Source of the DNA: Candidatus Agathobaculum merdigallinarum | Lineage (GTDB): Bacteria; Bacillota; Clostridia; Oscillospirales; Butyricicoccaceae | Assembly: GCA_019115425.1 (NCBI GenBank) | Contig: DXDO01000203.1 | Location: 1 to 18,081, forward strand | Direction: 5' to 3' | Length of the DNA stretch: 18,081 bases | In this document: positions 12,303 through 18,081 of the stretch, in pieces | Layout of the letters: each line of letters begins with the position of its first letter | Numbering within the stretch: position 1 is the first letter of the stretch | Translations under genes and position numbers: made by a program | The notes under the pieces: generated by a model | What the model was told of the DNA's origin: nothing | Databases searched by the model: none | What the model saw: only the letters and a program-made list of their open reading frames with translations

Positions 12303-12868
12303 ATGGAAAACGACCGACAGGAGACGCTTGTGCGGCTGATAGAAGAGCACGGCGACCGGCTGTACCGCCTGTGCCTGCTGCTCCTGCGCGACCCGCATTT
12401 GGCGGAGGACGCGGTGCAGGACACCATGCTCAAAGCGTGGCGCGGGCTGGAGCAGTTTAAGCAGCGCGCGAGCGAAAAGACCTGGCTGACGGCGATCGCG
12501 GTCAACGTCTGCCGGGACTACCGCCGCCTGTACTGGTACCGCAAGCGGCTGGACAGCGAAGAACTGCTTGAGCAGCTTCCCGCGCCGCCGGACGCAGAAC
12601 CGCAGGACGACGAGGTTTTGCGGCAGGTGCTCGCCCTCGCGCCCAAGTACCGCGACCACTGTGCAGACAGAGACCACTACTACGGTGGCAGGTGCTCGCC
12701 CTCGCGCCCAAGTACCGCGAGCCGGTGCTGCTCTACTACTGGCAGGAGCTGACCGTGCCGGAGATCGCGGCGCTGCTGCACGAAAAGGAAAACACGGTCT
12801 CCACCCGTCTGCGCCGCGCACGGGCGCAGCTGAGAGAAACGCTGAAAGGATGGGATGACGATGGATGA
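12303..12868 (+). pseudogene. ECF RNA polymerase sigma factor disrupted by a 65-bp insertion
   Basis: The reading begins well at ATG 12303 behind AAAGGGGG: region 2 is intact (LYRLCLLLLRDPHLAEDAVQD...KTWLTAIAVNVCRDYRR). The segment encoding QVLALAPKYR (34 bp at 12622-12655) then recurs at 12687-12720, with 31 foreign bases between. The 65-bp addition is not a multiple of three, so the original frame runs into SPSRPSTASRCC and stops at 12752. Region 4 continues in another frame (PVLLYYWQELTVPEIAALLHEKENTVSTRLRRARAQL) to the stop at 12866-12868. Removing 65 bp would give a normal protein of about 166 aa. As read, the product lacks its -35-recognising domain and should be inactive. The 34-bp repeats could allow precise reversion. 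An assembly artefact cannot be excluded. It overlaps the anti-sigma gene. Confidence 0.85.
12622..12720 (+). repeat. 34-bp direct repeats flanking a 31-bp insert in the sigma gene
   Basis: The copies at 12622-12655 and 12687-12720 are identical over 34 bp. The 31 bases between them (12656-12686) do not encode any part of the expected sigma protein. They carry a CTACTAC-GG-GGCAGG-like stretch at the join that resembles sequence about 45 bp further downstream. Confidence 0.9.
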
Positions 12869-13847
12869 CAAGCTGAAACGCGCGATCGACCGCCGGATGG
12901 CAGGCGCGGCGCTGCCGGAGGCGTCCAAGGCACGCATCCTGCAAGCGGCTGCCCGCAGAAAGGGGCGAAATGTGATGAAGGCAAAGAAAAAGGCAATCCT
13001 TGTCATGGCAGCGGCACTGCTGTTGATTTCCGGCTGTGTTGGGGTTGCGCTGTACCACGACAGTGCGCGCCAGACCATGGACGACTGGGAACAGGAACAT
13101 AACAGCACGCCGCTGGGGCTCAGCCAGTCTTTTGACGGCTATACCATCACGCTGGACGAGATTTACGGCGGTTCCCGTTCTGCCTATCTCAAGGGAACGG
13201 TGTCGCGGGATGATGGCAAGCCGCTTAGGGCCGAGCAGGTGAACGATCCGGACACGGAACCGACGCGCACCCAGATGAATTTAGTGACGGATGACTGGTC
13301 TATGATAGAAGCCAATGATACAGAAGGTTGCGGCGGTGCTTCAGGACCGCATGTGCTTCCGGATACCGACCGGAATGACAATAAGGTGGAATTTATCTAC
13401 CATATGTACTTCGAAGAATGGCCGGAGGAATACACGATCGCTTTTGAGCGGATCTCCTATGTGGATACCGATCTGAACCGGATGCAGCTGTTCTACGGTG
13501 ATTGGACGTTTACGTTCCCGGTCGAATGGGAACCTGTGGACGAGATTTTGCCGCTGGGTCAGGAGGTCACGCTGGAAGATGGGAAGGTGATCTATCTGGA
13601 AGCACTATACTTTGAGCCGTTGGACGTCCGTCTGGACTATCGGATCCTGTCCGAAAATGACCGGATACGTCCGGCAATCTACCTACAGCTGAAAAACGGC
13701 GAACGTTTGGTCACCTTCTACGGTGGCGGAAGTGATGATGGCATCACCTATCACTTTGAGTCTTTCAACCGCGGCATGGGGCATATCGGCATTGACGACG
13801 TGCAGGCGCTTATCATTGGTGATGTGACCGTTCCCATCGCCGAATGA
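12855..13847 (+). CDS. Membrane-bound anti-sigma factor-like protein (DUF4179-like)
   Basis: A 330-aa protein. Residues 1-45 are charged and cytoplasmic (MDDKLKRAIDRRMAGAALPE...), a membrane helix spans about 48-68 (AILVMAAALLLISGCVGVAL), and a large beta-rich domain of about 260 residues lies outside. This plan and its position, overlapping the end of an ECF sigma gene, fit an anti-sigma factor with a DUF4179-like sensor region. LISGC inside the helix resembles a lipobox, though it lies unusually far from the N-terminus. ATG 12855 and ATG 12861 are both possible; AAAGGA sits 4 or 10 bases upstream respectively. With its cognate sigma gene broken, this protein may be an orphan or may act on another sigma factor. 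A terminator follows. Confidence 0.75.
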   Translation: MTMDDKLKRAIDRRMAGAALPEASKARILQAAARRKGRNVMKAKKKAILVMAAALLLISGCVGVALYHDSARQTMDDWEQEHNSTPLGLSQSFDGYTITLDEIYGGSRSAYLKGTVSRDDGKPLRAEQVNDPDTEPTRTQMNLVTDDWSMIEANDTEGCGGASGPHVLPDTDRNDNKVEFIYHMYFEEWPEEYTIAFERISYVDTDLNRMQLFYGDWTFTFPVEWEPVDEILPLGQEVTLEDGKVIYLEALYFEPLDVRLDYRILSENDRIRPAIYLQLKNGERLVTFYGGGSDDGITYHFESFNRGMGHIGIDDVQALIIGDVTVPIAE

Positions 13848-13856
13848 CACAAACGA

Positions 13857-13882
13857 AAAAGCCGCCCATTCGGGCGGCTTTT
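13857..13882. terminator. Bidirectional terminator between the anti-sigma gene and fhs
   Basis: An 11-bp perfect stem, AAAAGCCGCCC (13857-13867) with 13872-13882, has an ATTC loop and T-rich flanks on both strands, between convergent genes. Confidence 0.92.
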
Positions 13883-13902
13883 CGCTGCATCTTATGAAAA
13901 AA

Positions 13903-15573
13903 TCAGAACAAACCGGTGATCTTGCCGTCCTTATCGACATCGATTTTCTCCGCGGCAGGCACCTTGGGCAGGCCGGGCATGGTCATGATCGCGCCGGTCT
14001 CGACGACGACAAAGCCCGCGCCCGCGGCGAGACGCGCCGTGCGCACGTTGACGACAAACTCAGTCGGGCGACCGAGCAGCGCCGCGTCGTCGGACAGGGA
14101 ATACTGGGTCTTTGCTACGCACACCGGCAGATGGCCGTAACCCATCTCGGTGATGCTGACCAGCTCCTTGTGCGCCGCAGGGGCGATGGTCACGCCGAGC
14201 GCGCCGTAGATCTCCTTGGCGATCTTTCGGATCTTGTCCTCGAGCGGGAGTTCGTCCTCGTAGAGCATGTGGAAGTCCGCCTTGCCCTCGTCGAGCACGG
14301 CGAGCACTTCGTTTGCGAGCGCCTTGCCGCCCTCGCCGCCCTTCGCGAATACCTCGCTGAGCGCCACGCGCACGCCGCGCTTTGCGCAGTGCTCGCGGAT
14401 GAAGGCGACCTCTTCGTCCGTGTCGGTCGGGAACGCGTTGATCGCCACGACCACCGGCACACCGAACTTCTCCATGTTGTCCAGATGTGCGTCCAGATTG
14501 CAGATGCCGCGCTCGAGCGCCGCTAGGTTCGGGGTGTTCAGATCCGCCTTGGCAACGCCGCCGTTGTACTTGAGCGCGCGCACGGTCGCAACCAGCACAA
14601 TGCAGTCGGGCGCAAGGCCGGCCTTGCGGCACTTGATGTCCATGAATTTCTCCGCGCCGAGATCTGCGCCGAAGCCCGCCTCCGTGATGGCGATGTCCGC
14701 CAGTTTGAGCGCGAGCCCCGTCGCCTGTACGCTGTTGCAGCCATGCGCGATGTTGGCGAACGGGCCGCCGTGCATCAGGCAGGGGGTACCTTCGAGCGTC
14801 TGCACGAGGTTGGGCTTGATCGCATCCTTCATCAGCGCGGCCATCGCGCCCTCTGCGTGCAGGTCGCGCGCGTATACCGGCTTGCCGTCGTAGGAGTAGG
14901 CGACCAGAATGTTGCCGAAGCGCTTTTTCAGGTCCTCCAAATCGGAGGCAAGGCACAGGATCGCCATGACCTCAGAAGCGACCGTGATCATAAAGTGGTC
15001 CTCGCGCGGCACGCCGTTGACCTTGCCGCCGAGACCGATGGTGATGTTGCGCAGGGCGCGGTCGTTCATGTCCATCACGCGGGTGAAGATGATGCGGCGC
15101 GGGTCGATGCCGAGCGCGTTGCCCTGCTGCATGTGGTTGTCCAGCATGGCGCAGAGCAGGTTGTTCGCGGCGGTGATGGCGTGCATGTCGCCGGTAAAGT
15201 GCAGGTTGATGTCCTCCATCGGCACGACCTGCGCATATCCGCCGCCCGCGGCACCACCCTTGATGCCAAACACCGGACCGAGCGACGGCTCGCGCAGCGC
15301 GATCATTGCTTTTTTCCCCAGCTTGGCCATCGCCTGGCCGAGGCCGACGGTCGTGGTGGTCTTGCCCTCGCCCGCGGGGGTGGGGTTGATGGCGGTGACC
15401 AGCACCAGCTTGCCGTTTTCCTTTCCCTCCAGCTTTTTCCACACATCGGCGGACAGCTTGGCCTTATATTTGCCATACAGCTCCAGATCATCCGCGTCCA
15501 GACCGGCGGCTGCCGCGACCTCGGTAATCGGGCGCATCCGGCAGCCCTGGGCGATTTCGATATCGGATAACAT
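13903..15573 (-). CDS. fhs: Formate--tetrahydrofolate ligase
   Basis: A 556-aa enzyme of the expected length that joins formate to tetrahydrofolate using ATP. It supplies 10-formyl-THF for purines and the methyl branch of the Wood-Ljungdahl pathway. It opens with 'PITEVAAAAGL', has the ATP-binding P-loop PTPAGEGKTTTT (about 70-81), and the strongly conserved REPSLGPVFGIKGGAAGGG and GDMHAITAANNLL segments. 'EAGFGADLGAEKF' and the C-terminal 'TGAIMTMPGLPK' are also typical. ATG 15573 is set by GGGAGG 8 bases upstream; the longer frame to 15600 runs through that site. It stands alone, not with folD or other acetogenesis genes, so a general one-carbon role is likely. Confidence 0.97.
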   Translation of the reverse strand: MLSDIEIAQGCRMRPITEVAAAAGLDADDLELYGKYKAKLSADVWKKLEGKENGKLVLVTAINPTPAGEGKTTTTVGLGQAMAKLGKKAMIALREPSLGPVFGIKGGAAGGGYAQVVPMEDINLHFTGDMHAITAANNLLCAMLDNHMQQGNALGIDPRRIIFTRVMDMNDRALRNITIGLGGKVNGVPREDHFMITVASEVMAILCLASDLEDLKKRFGNILVAYSYDGKPVYARDLHAEGAMAALMKDAIKPNLVQTLEGTPCLMHGGPFANIAHGCNSVQATGLALKLADIAITEAGFGADLGAEKFMDIKCRKAGLAPDCIVLVATVRALKYNGGVAKADLNTPNLAALERGICNLDAHLDNMEKFGVPVVVAINAFPTDTDEEVAFIREHCAKRGVRVALSEVFAKGGEGGKALANEVLAVLDEGKADFHMLYEDELPLEDKIRKIAKEIYGALGVTIAPAAHKELVSITEMGYGHLPVCVAKTQYSLSDDAALLGRPTEFVVNVRTARLAAGAGFVVVETGAIMTMPGLPKVPAAEKIDVDKDGKITGLF

Positions 15574-15609
15574 AACATTTTCCTCCCTGTTGTAGTACAC
15601 AGTGACAAT

Positions 15610-15638
15610 ATTATAACAATGTTCTGCACAGTTTTCCA
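15610..15638 (-). promoter_or_regulatory. Promoter of fhs
   Basis: On the minus strand, TGGAAA (15633-15638), a 17-bp spacer and a perfect TATAAT (15610-15615), 37 bp ahead of the start codon. Confidence 0.7.
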
Positions 15639-15692
15639 GCGCCGGCGGCGAAAAATTTGCCGAAATTGCGACTTAAAAAAGCCGCTGTATTG

Positions 15693-15701
15693 TGGTATGA
15701 T
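15693..15701 (+). promoter_or_regulatory. Extended -10 promoter of the SEDS gene
   Basis: TGGTATGAT, about 40 bases before the start codon and divergent from fhs. The -35 is weak. Confidence 0.55.
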
Positions 15702-15741
15702 ATAAAGCGTCAGTAAATTTTCGTTCATAAGGAGGGCCGAC

Positions 15742-16872
15742 ATGGACGTTTTCAAAACGGTCACGCACTATATCAAAAACACCGACCTGTATTTGGCGAT
15801 ACTCGCGCTGCTTTGCTCGATGTATGGCATGGTGCTGATTTATTCGGCAACGCTCAACCCCTCCAGCTCGCTCGACGGCAGCACACGCAACCTGCTCATT
15901 CAGGGTGCGGCGGTCGTGCTAGGTCTGGGCGCGTTTGTCATCATGTCTCTGATTGACCTCGAGACGATGAGCGGTTGGTGGAAGATCTTCGTGCTCGTCA
16001 ACATTGGACTGCAGATGCTGCTGTTCACCCCGCTTGGCGTCGAGGTCAACGGTCAGCGTGCGTGGCTCAACCTAAGCGTTACCAATTTGCAGCCCGGCGA
16101 GCTGGGCAAGCTGATCTTCATTTTCACACTTGCCGCGCACATCTCTGAGATCAAGGAACACATCAGCGAGTGGCGCGGCCTGTTTGTCATCGCGCTGCAC
16201 ACGCTCATCATGATGGGCGCGGTGGTCGTCACCTCGGGCGATACCGGCATGGCGATCCAGTATTTCATGATCGCGCTGATTATGCTGTTTGCAGCGGGGC
16301 TGTCGCTCAAGTGGCTGGCGATCGGCGCAGGGCTTGGCGTTGTCAGCATCCCGATCCTGTGGAATTTTGTGCTGCAGGGTTATCAGATCACGCGTATCCT
16401 TGTGTTGTTTGATCCGTCGATCGATCCGGAGGCGTCCCGGCAGGCGACTTACGGCAAGATCGCTATCGGTTCGGGACAGATGTCCGGACAGGGGCTGACC
16501 CACGGCACCATGACCCAGATGCAGCTTGTGCCGGAAAACCACACCGACTATATTTTCTCGGTTGCGGGAGAAGAACTGGGCTTTATTGGCTGTATGCTGA
16601 TTATCGGCCTGCTGACGCTGCTGATTATGCGGCTGTTTTACGTCTCCTACCGCGCTTCGACGACGTTTTCTTCCCTGCTCGCGGTGGGCGTAGGCGGCAT
16701 GTTCCTGTTTCAGGTGTTTATGAATATCTTCATGAACGTCGGCTTGCTGCCGGTCATGGGCCTGACGCTGCCGTTTTTCTCCTACGGCGGCACCTCGGTG
16801 CTGACGATGTACGCCGCGCTCGGCATTGCGGCAGGCGTGCGCATGAGGGAAAAGCCATCGTGGCTGCAATGA
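15742..16872 (+). CDS. rodA: FtsW/RodA/SpoVE-family SEDS peptidoglycan glycosyltransferase, RodA-like
   Basis: A 376-aa polytopic membrane protein (about ten segments) of the SEDS family, which polymerises lipid II into glycan strands with a partner class B PBP. Signatures include 'NGQRAWLNL...LQPGELGKL' in the middle, 'SGDTGMA' and 'GQMSGQGLTHGT'. The extracellular loop PENHTDYIFSVAGEELGFIG holds the essential Asp of the HTD motif. The C-terminal 'GLTLPFFSYGGTSVLTMYAALGIAAGV' is also diagnostic. The 'GQGL...Q..LVPE' wording is closer to RodA (elongation) than FtsW (division), but without mreBCD or a PBP gene nearby this is not firm; SpoVE is another option. AAGGAGGG precedes ATG 15742. No typical terminator follows; a hairpin array does. 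Confidence 0.9.
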   Translation: MDVFKTVTHYIKNTDLYLAILALLCSMYGMVLIYSATLNPSSSLDGSTRNLLIQGAAVVLGLGAFVIMSLIDLETMSGWWKIFVLVNIGLQMLLFTPLGVEVNGQRAWLNLSVTNLQPGELGKLIFIFTLAAHISEIKEHISEWRGLFVIALHTLIMMGAVVVTSGDTGMAIQYFMIALIMLFAAGLSLKWLAIGAGLGVVSIPILWNFVLQGYQITRILVLFDPSIDPEASRQATYGKIAIGSGQMSGQGLTHGTMTQMQLVPENHTDYIFSVAGEELGFIGCMLIIGLLTLLIMRLFYVSYRASTTFSSLLAVGVGGMFLFQVFMNIFMNVGLLPVMGLTLPFFSYGGTSVLTMYAALGIAAGVRMREKPSWLQ

Positions 16873-16880
16873 CGCCGCTT

Positions 16881-17058
16881 CCAGGGGGCTTCAAAAGCCC
16901 CCTGGATACGAAAACAAGTTCCGAAGAAACTTGTTTTCGATACCCGAATGTCGCCGCCCAAGGCGGCTGGGTCGGGGTATCCCCACACCCGGCAAAGCTG
17001 GGCGTGGGGATGCAAACGGCGCGGCCGTTTGCGGATTTTATGCCGCTGCGAAGCGGCA
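16881..17058. repeat. Array of six consecutive hairpins between the SEDS and HD-domain genes
   Basis: Six inverted repeats lie almost end to end. Stems: 11 bp at 16881-16891/16895-16905; 12 bp at 16909-16920/16928-16939; outer 7 bp at 16939-16945/16975-16981 enclosing 6 bp at 16953-16958/16962-16967; 8 bp plus inner pairs at 16979-16993/16997-17011; 9 bp at 17012-17020/17024-17032; 7 bp at 17041-17047/17052-17058. The third and fourth share bases 16979-16981, so they are mutually exclusive. None has a terminator-like U run. It could be an intergenic repeat or MITE-like element, or a structured RNA leader for the HD gene. No promoter is visible. Confidence 0.8.
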
Positions 17059-17080
17059 GATCGGGAAAGGATGTTGTAAC

Positions 17081-17647
17081 ATGGAAAGAAGCAAGGCTTG
17101 GGAGCTTTTGCGTAAGTACAACAAGGAGCCGTTTCACCTGCGCCACGCACTGACGGTCGAAGGTGTGATGCGGTATTTCGCGGAGCAGCGCGGCGAGGAC
17201 GCGGACTTCTGGGGTGCGGCCGGCCTGCTGCACGACATCGACTTTGAGATGTGGCCCGAGGAGCACTGCCAAAAGGCGCCCGAGCTGCTGCGTGAGGGCG
17301 GCGCGGACGAAGCGACCATCCATGCGGTATGCAGCCACGGCTGGGGCGCGTGCTCGGATGTAGAGCCGACGCACGAACTGGAAAAGCTGCTGTTCGCCGC
17401 AGACGAGCTGACCGGGCTGATCTGGTCGGCGTCGCTCATGCGCCCGTCCAAAAGCGTGCAGGATATGGAACTCAAAAGCTTGAAGAAAAAGTTCAAGGAC
17501 AAGAAATTCGCCGCCGGCTGCTCGCGCGACGTGATCGTCAAGGGCGCGGAGCTGTGCGGCCTGACGCTCGATGAACTGATGCAGCAGACGCTGGACGCGA
17601 TGCGCGCGACCGAGGACACGGTAAACGCGCAGATGGAGCAGATTTGA
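17081..17647 (+). CDS. HD-domain protein (predicted metal-dependent phosphohydrolase)
   Basis: A 188-aa soluble protein. Metal ligands of an HD domain are visible: His22 (RHALTVE), His51-Asp52 (GLLHDIDFE), a later histidine in 'HAVCSHGW' (about 95-102) and Asp in 'LLFAADELTGLI' (about 119-130). The arrangement matches the short HD/HDIG hydrolases common in Clostridia, whose substrates are mostly unknown nucleotides or phosphoesters. The C-terminal part is helical with many lysines. ATG 17081 is preceded by GGGAAAGG at 17063-17070, a modest ribosome binding site. A reading frame stays open upstream through the hairpin array from 16931, but that extension looks unlike protein. A terminator follows. 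Confidence 0.85.
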   Translation: MERSKAWELLRKYNKEPFHLRHALTVEGVMRYFAEQRGEDADFWGAAGLLHDIDFEMWPEEHCQKAPELLREGGADEATIHAVCSHGWGACSDVEPTHELEKLLFAADELTGLIWSASLMRPSKSVQDMELKSLKKKFKDKKFAAGCSRDVIVKGAELCGLTLDELMQQTLDAMRATEDTVNAQMEQI

Positions 17648-17659
17648 GCCGATAAAGCA

Positions 17660-17682
17660 AAAGCCGCCCTTTGGGCGGCTTT
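17660..17682 (+). terminator. Terminator after the HD-domain gene
   Basis: A perfect 10-bp stem AAAGCCGCCC/GGGCGGCTTT with a TTT loop. The T run is short, so it may be leaky. Confidence 0.75.
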
Positions 17683-17806
17683 CAGTCTGTCGAAAAAGTC
17701 TTTCGCGCCGCAGGCCGTAGCCCGCGATATCGTATTCCGCCGCGGTGCGGCGTTAAAATGCGTGTCGCGCATCAAATAGGAAATTGTGGTGAACCGCAAT
17801 TTCCAT

Positions 17807-17835
17807 AAAAACCCACGACATGTGCGTGGTTTTTT
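17807..17835. terminator. Rho-independent terminator, likely bidirectional
   Basis: CCACG (17813-17817) pairs with CGTGG (17825-17829) around a 7-base loop. It is extended by A/T pairs past one mismatch, with TTTTTT (17830-17835) on the plus strand and a T run on the minus strand. With the preceding hairpin at 17779-17804 it could be the 3' end of a small RNA. Confidence 0.65.
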
Positions 17836-17913
17836 ATACAAACCGCTGTCAAGTGTGCCTGTAGGGCGCGCGCAGACAGCGGCAGATTCGATCGGAAGCG
17901 TGGTTCCGATCGA

Positions 17914-17950
17914 GAGGCTGTTCGAAAAACGATGTTTTTCGAACAGCCTC
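17914..17950. repeat. Perfect 16-bp stem hairpin
   Basis: GAGGCTGTTCGAAAAA (17914-17929) is exactly inverted at 17935-17950 around a CGATG loop, directly abutting another 10-bp stem. Such long perfect stems occur as terminators, IS-associated hairpins or dispersed repeats. Confidence 0.85.
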
Positions 17951-18081
17951 AAGGGCCTGTTGCAAAATAAAAGTGCAATAGCAATTTGCACAAAAAACGG
18001 GCCCAATAAGACAAATCGCCCCTCAAAAGAAGCTGTTTTGACTTCCTTTGAGGGGCGTATTTTGTACATTATTTTTGGGAC

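Larger units (their letters stand above)
17738..18057. repeat. Second hairpin-rich non-coding region, possibly with a mobile-element edge
   Basis: About 400 bases to the window end hold no convincing gene but a series of inverted repeats. Stems: 6 bp at 17738-17743/17747-17752; 5 bp at 17758-17762/17768-17772; about 11 pairs within 17779-17804; a terminator at 17813-17835; 8 bp at 17843-17850/17875-17882; 10 bp at 17888-17897/17904-17913; 16 bp at 17914-17929/17935-17950; 11 bp at 18017-18027/18047-18057. GGGCCTGTTGCAAAAT near 17953 looks like the terminal repeat of some insertion sequences, but no transposase is in view. 17683-17737 shows nothing recognisable. Confidence 0.7.

Noticed and set aside
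12568..12858. A 96-codon plus-strand frame through the end of the sigma gene
   Set aside because: It is the wrong frame for both parts of the sigma protein, and its translation is Arg/Pro/Thr-rich nonsense.
16881..17058. CRISPR array
   Set aside because: The palindromes differ from one another in sequence and length, there are no constant repeats with equal spacers, and no cas gene is present.
16931..17080. An N-terminal extension of the HD protein through the hairpin array
   Set aside because: The frame is open, but the translation (IPECRRPRRLGRGIP...) is low-complexity and matches folded palindromes rather than protein. ATG 17081 fits the domain start.
17134..18069. A 311-codon minus-strand frame overlapping the HD gene
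   Set aside because: Its last half is antisense to the HD gene and its first half reads through hairpins and two terminators. The sequence is not protein-like.

Overview
The window looks like a chromosomal segment of a moderately GC-rich, strictly anaerobic Firmicute of class Clostridia. An Oscillospirales or Butyricicoccaceae-like gut commensal is my inference from gene content and style, not a database result. The evidence is strong AGGAGG-type ribosome binding sites, TTGACA/TATAAT-type promoters, an oxygen-sensitive class III ribonucleotide reductase, formate-tetrahydrofolate ligase, an Lsa-like ABC-F protein, and an ECF sigma/anti-sigma pair. I saw no tRNA, rRNA or CRISPR array.

Layout. 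(1) 80-2309, + strand: a duplicated DUF1538 membrane protein overlaps a gene for a tandem PII-like protein, and a strong terminator follows. (2) 2354-5763, + strand: a long regulatory region (NrdR boxes, a cluster of DnaA-box-like sites, a TTGACA-N17-TAAAAT promoter) drives an anaerobic ribonucleotide reductase operon. Here nrdD appears split: a 777-aa body lacks the glycyl-radical tail, and a separate 61-aa ORF carries it, followed by nrdG. (3) 5879-8309, - strand: tsaE-tsaB-upp are tightly packed, and after a terminator comes a GNAT acetyltransferase. (4) 8466-9521, + strand: a membrane zinc-ribbon protein and a small membrane-anchored protein of unknown function. (5) 9526-12162, - strand: an aldo/keto reductase, then an Lsa-type ABC-F gene behind a leader of about 200 nt that folds like an attenuator. 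(6) 12303-13847, + strand: an ECF sigma gene broken by a 65-bp insertion made of a 34-bp direct repeat plus 31 extra bases, overlapping an apparently intact anti-sigma gene. (7) 13903-15573, - strand: fhs. (8) 15742-17647, + strand: a RodA/FtsW-family SEDS protein and an HD-domain hydrolase separated by a dense array of hairpins. A second hairpin-rich region runs from about 17738 to the end of the window and may include the edge of a mobile element.

How the genes work together: the nrd operon supplies dNTPs without oxygen, with regulatory sites suggesting both nucleotide sensing (NrdR) and a link to replication (DnaA). TsaE/TsaB serve tRNA t6A synthesis, Upp salvages uracil and Fhs feeds one-carbon metabolism. 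The ABC-F gene is probably an inducible ribosome-protection determinant.

The best candidates for something new are the detached glycyl-radical domain of NrdD, the DnaA-box cluster in front of it, the attenuator ahead of the ABC-F gene, the disrupted sigma factor and the two hairpin arrays. All functional names rest on reading motifs by eye; no searches were run.
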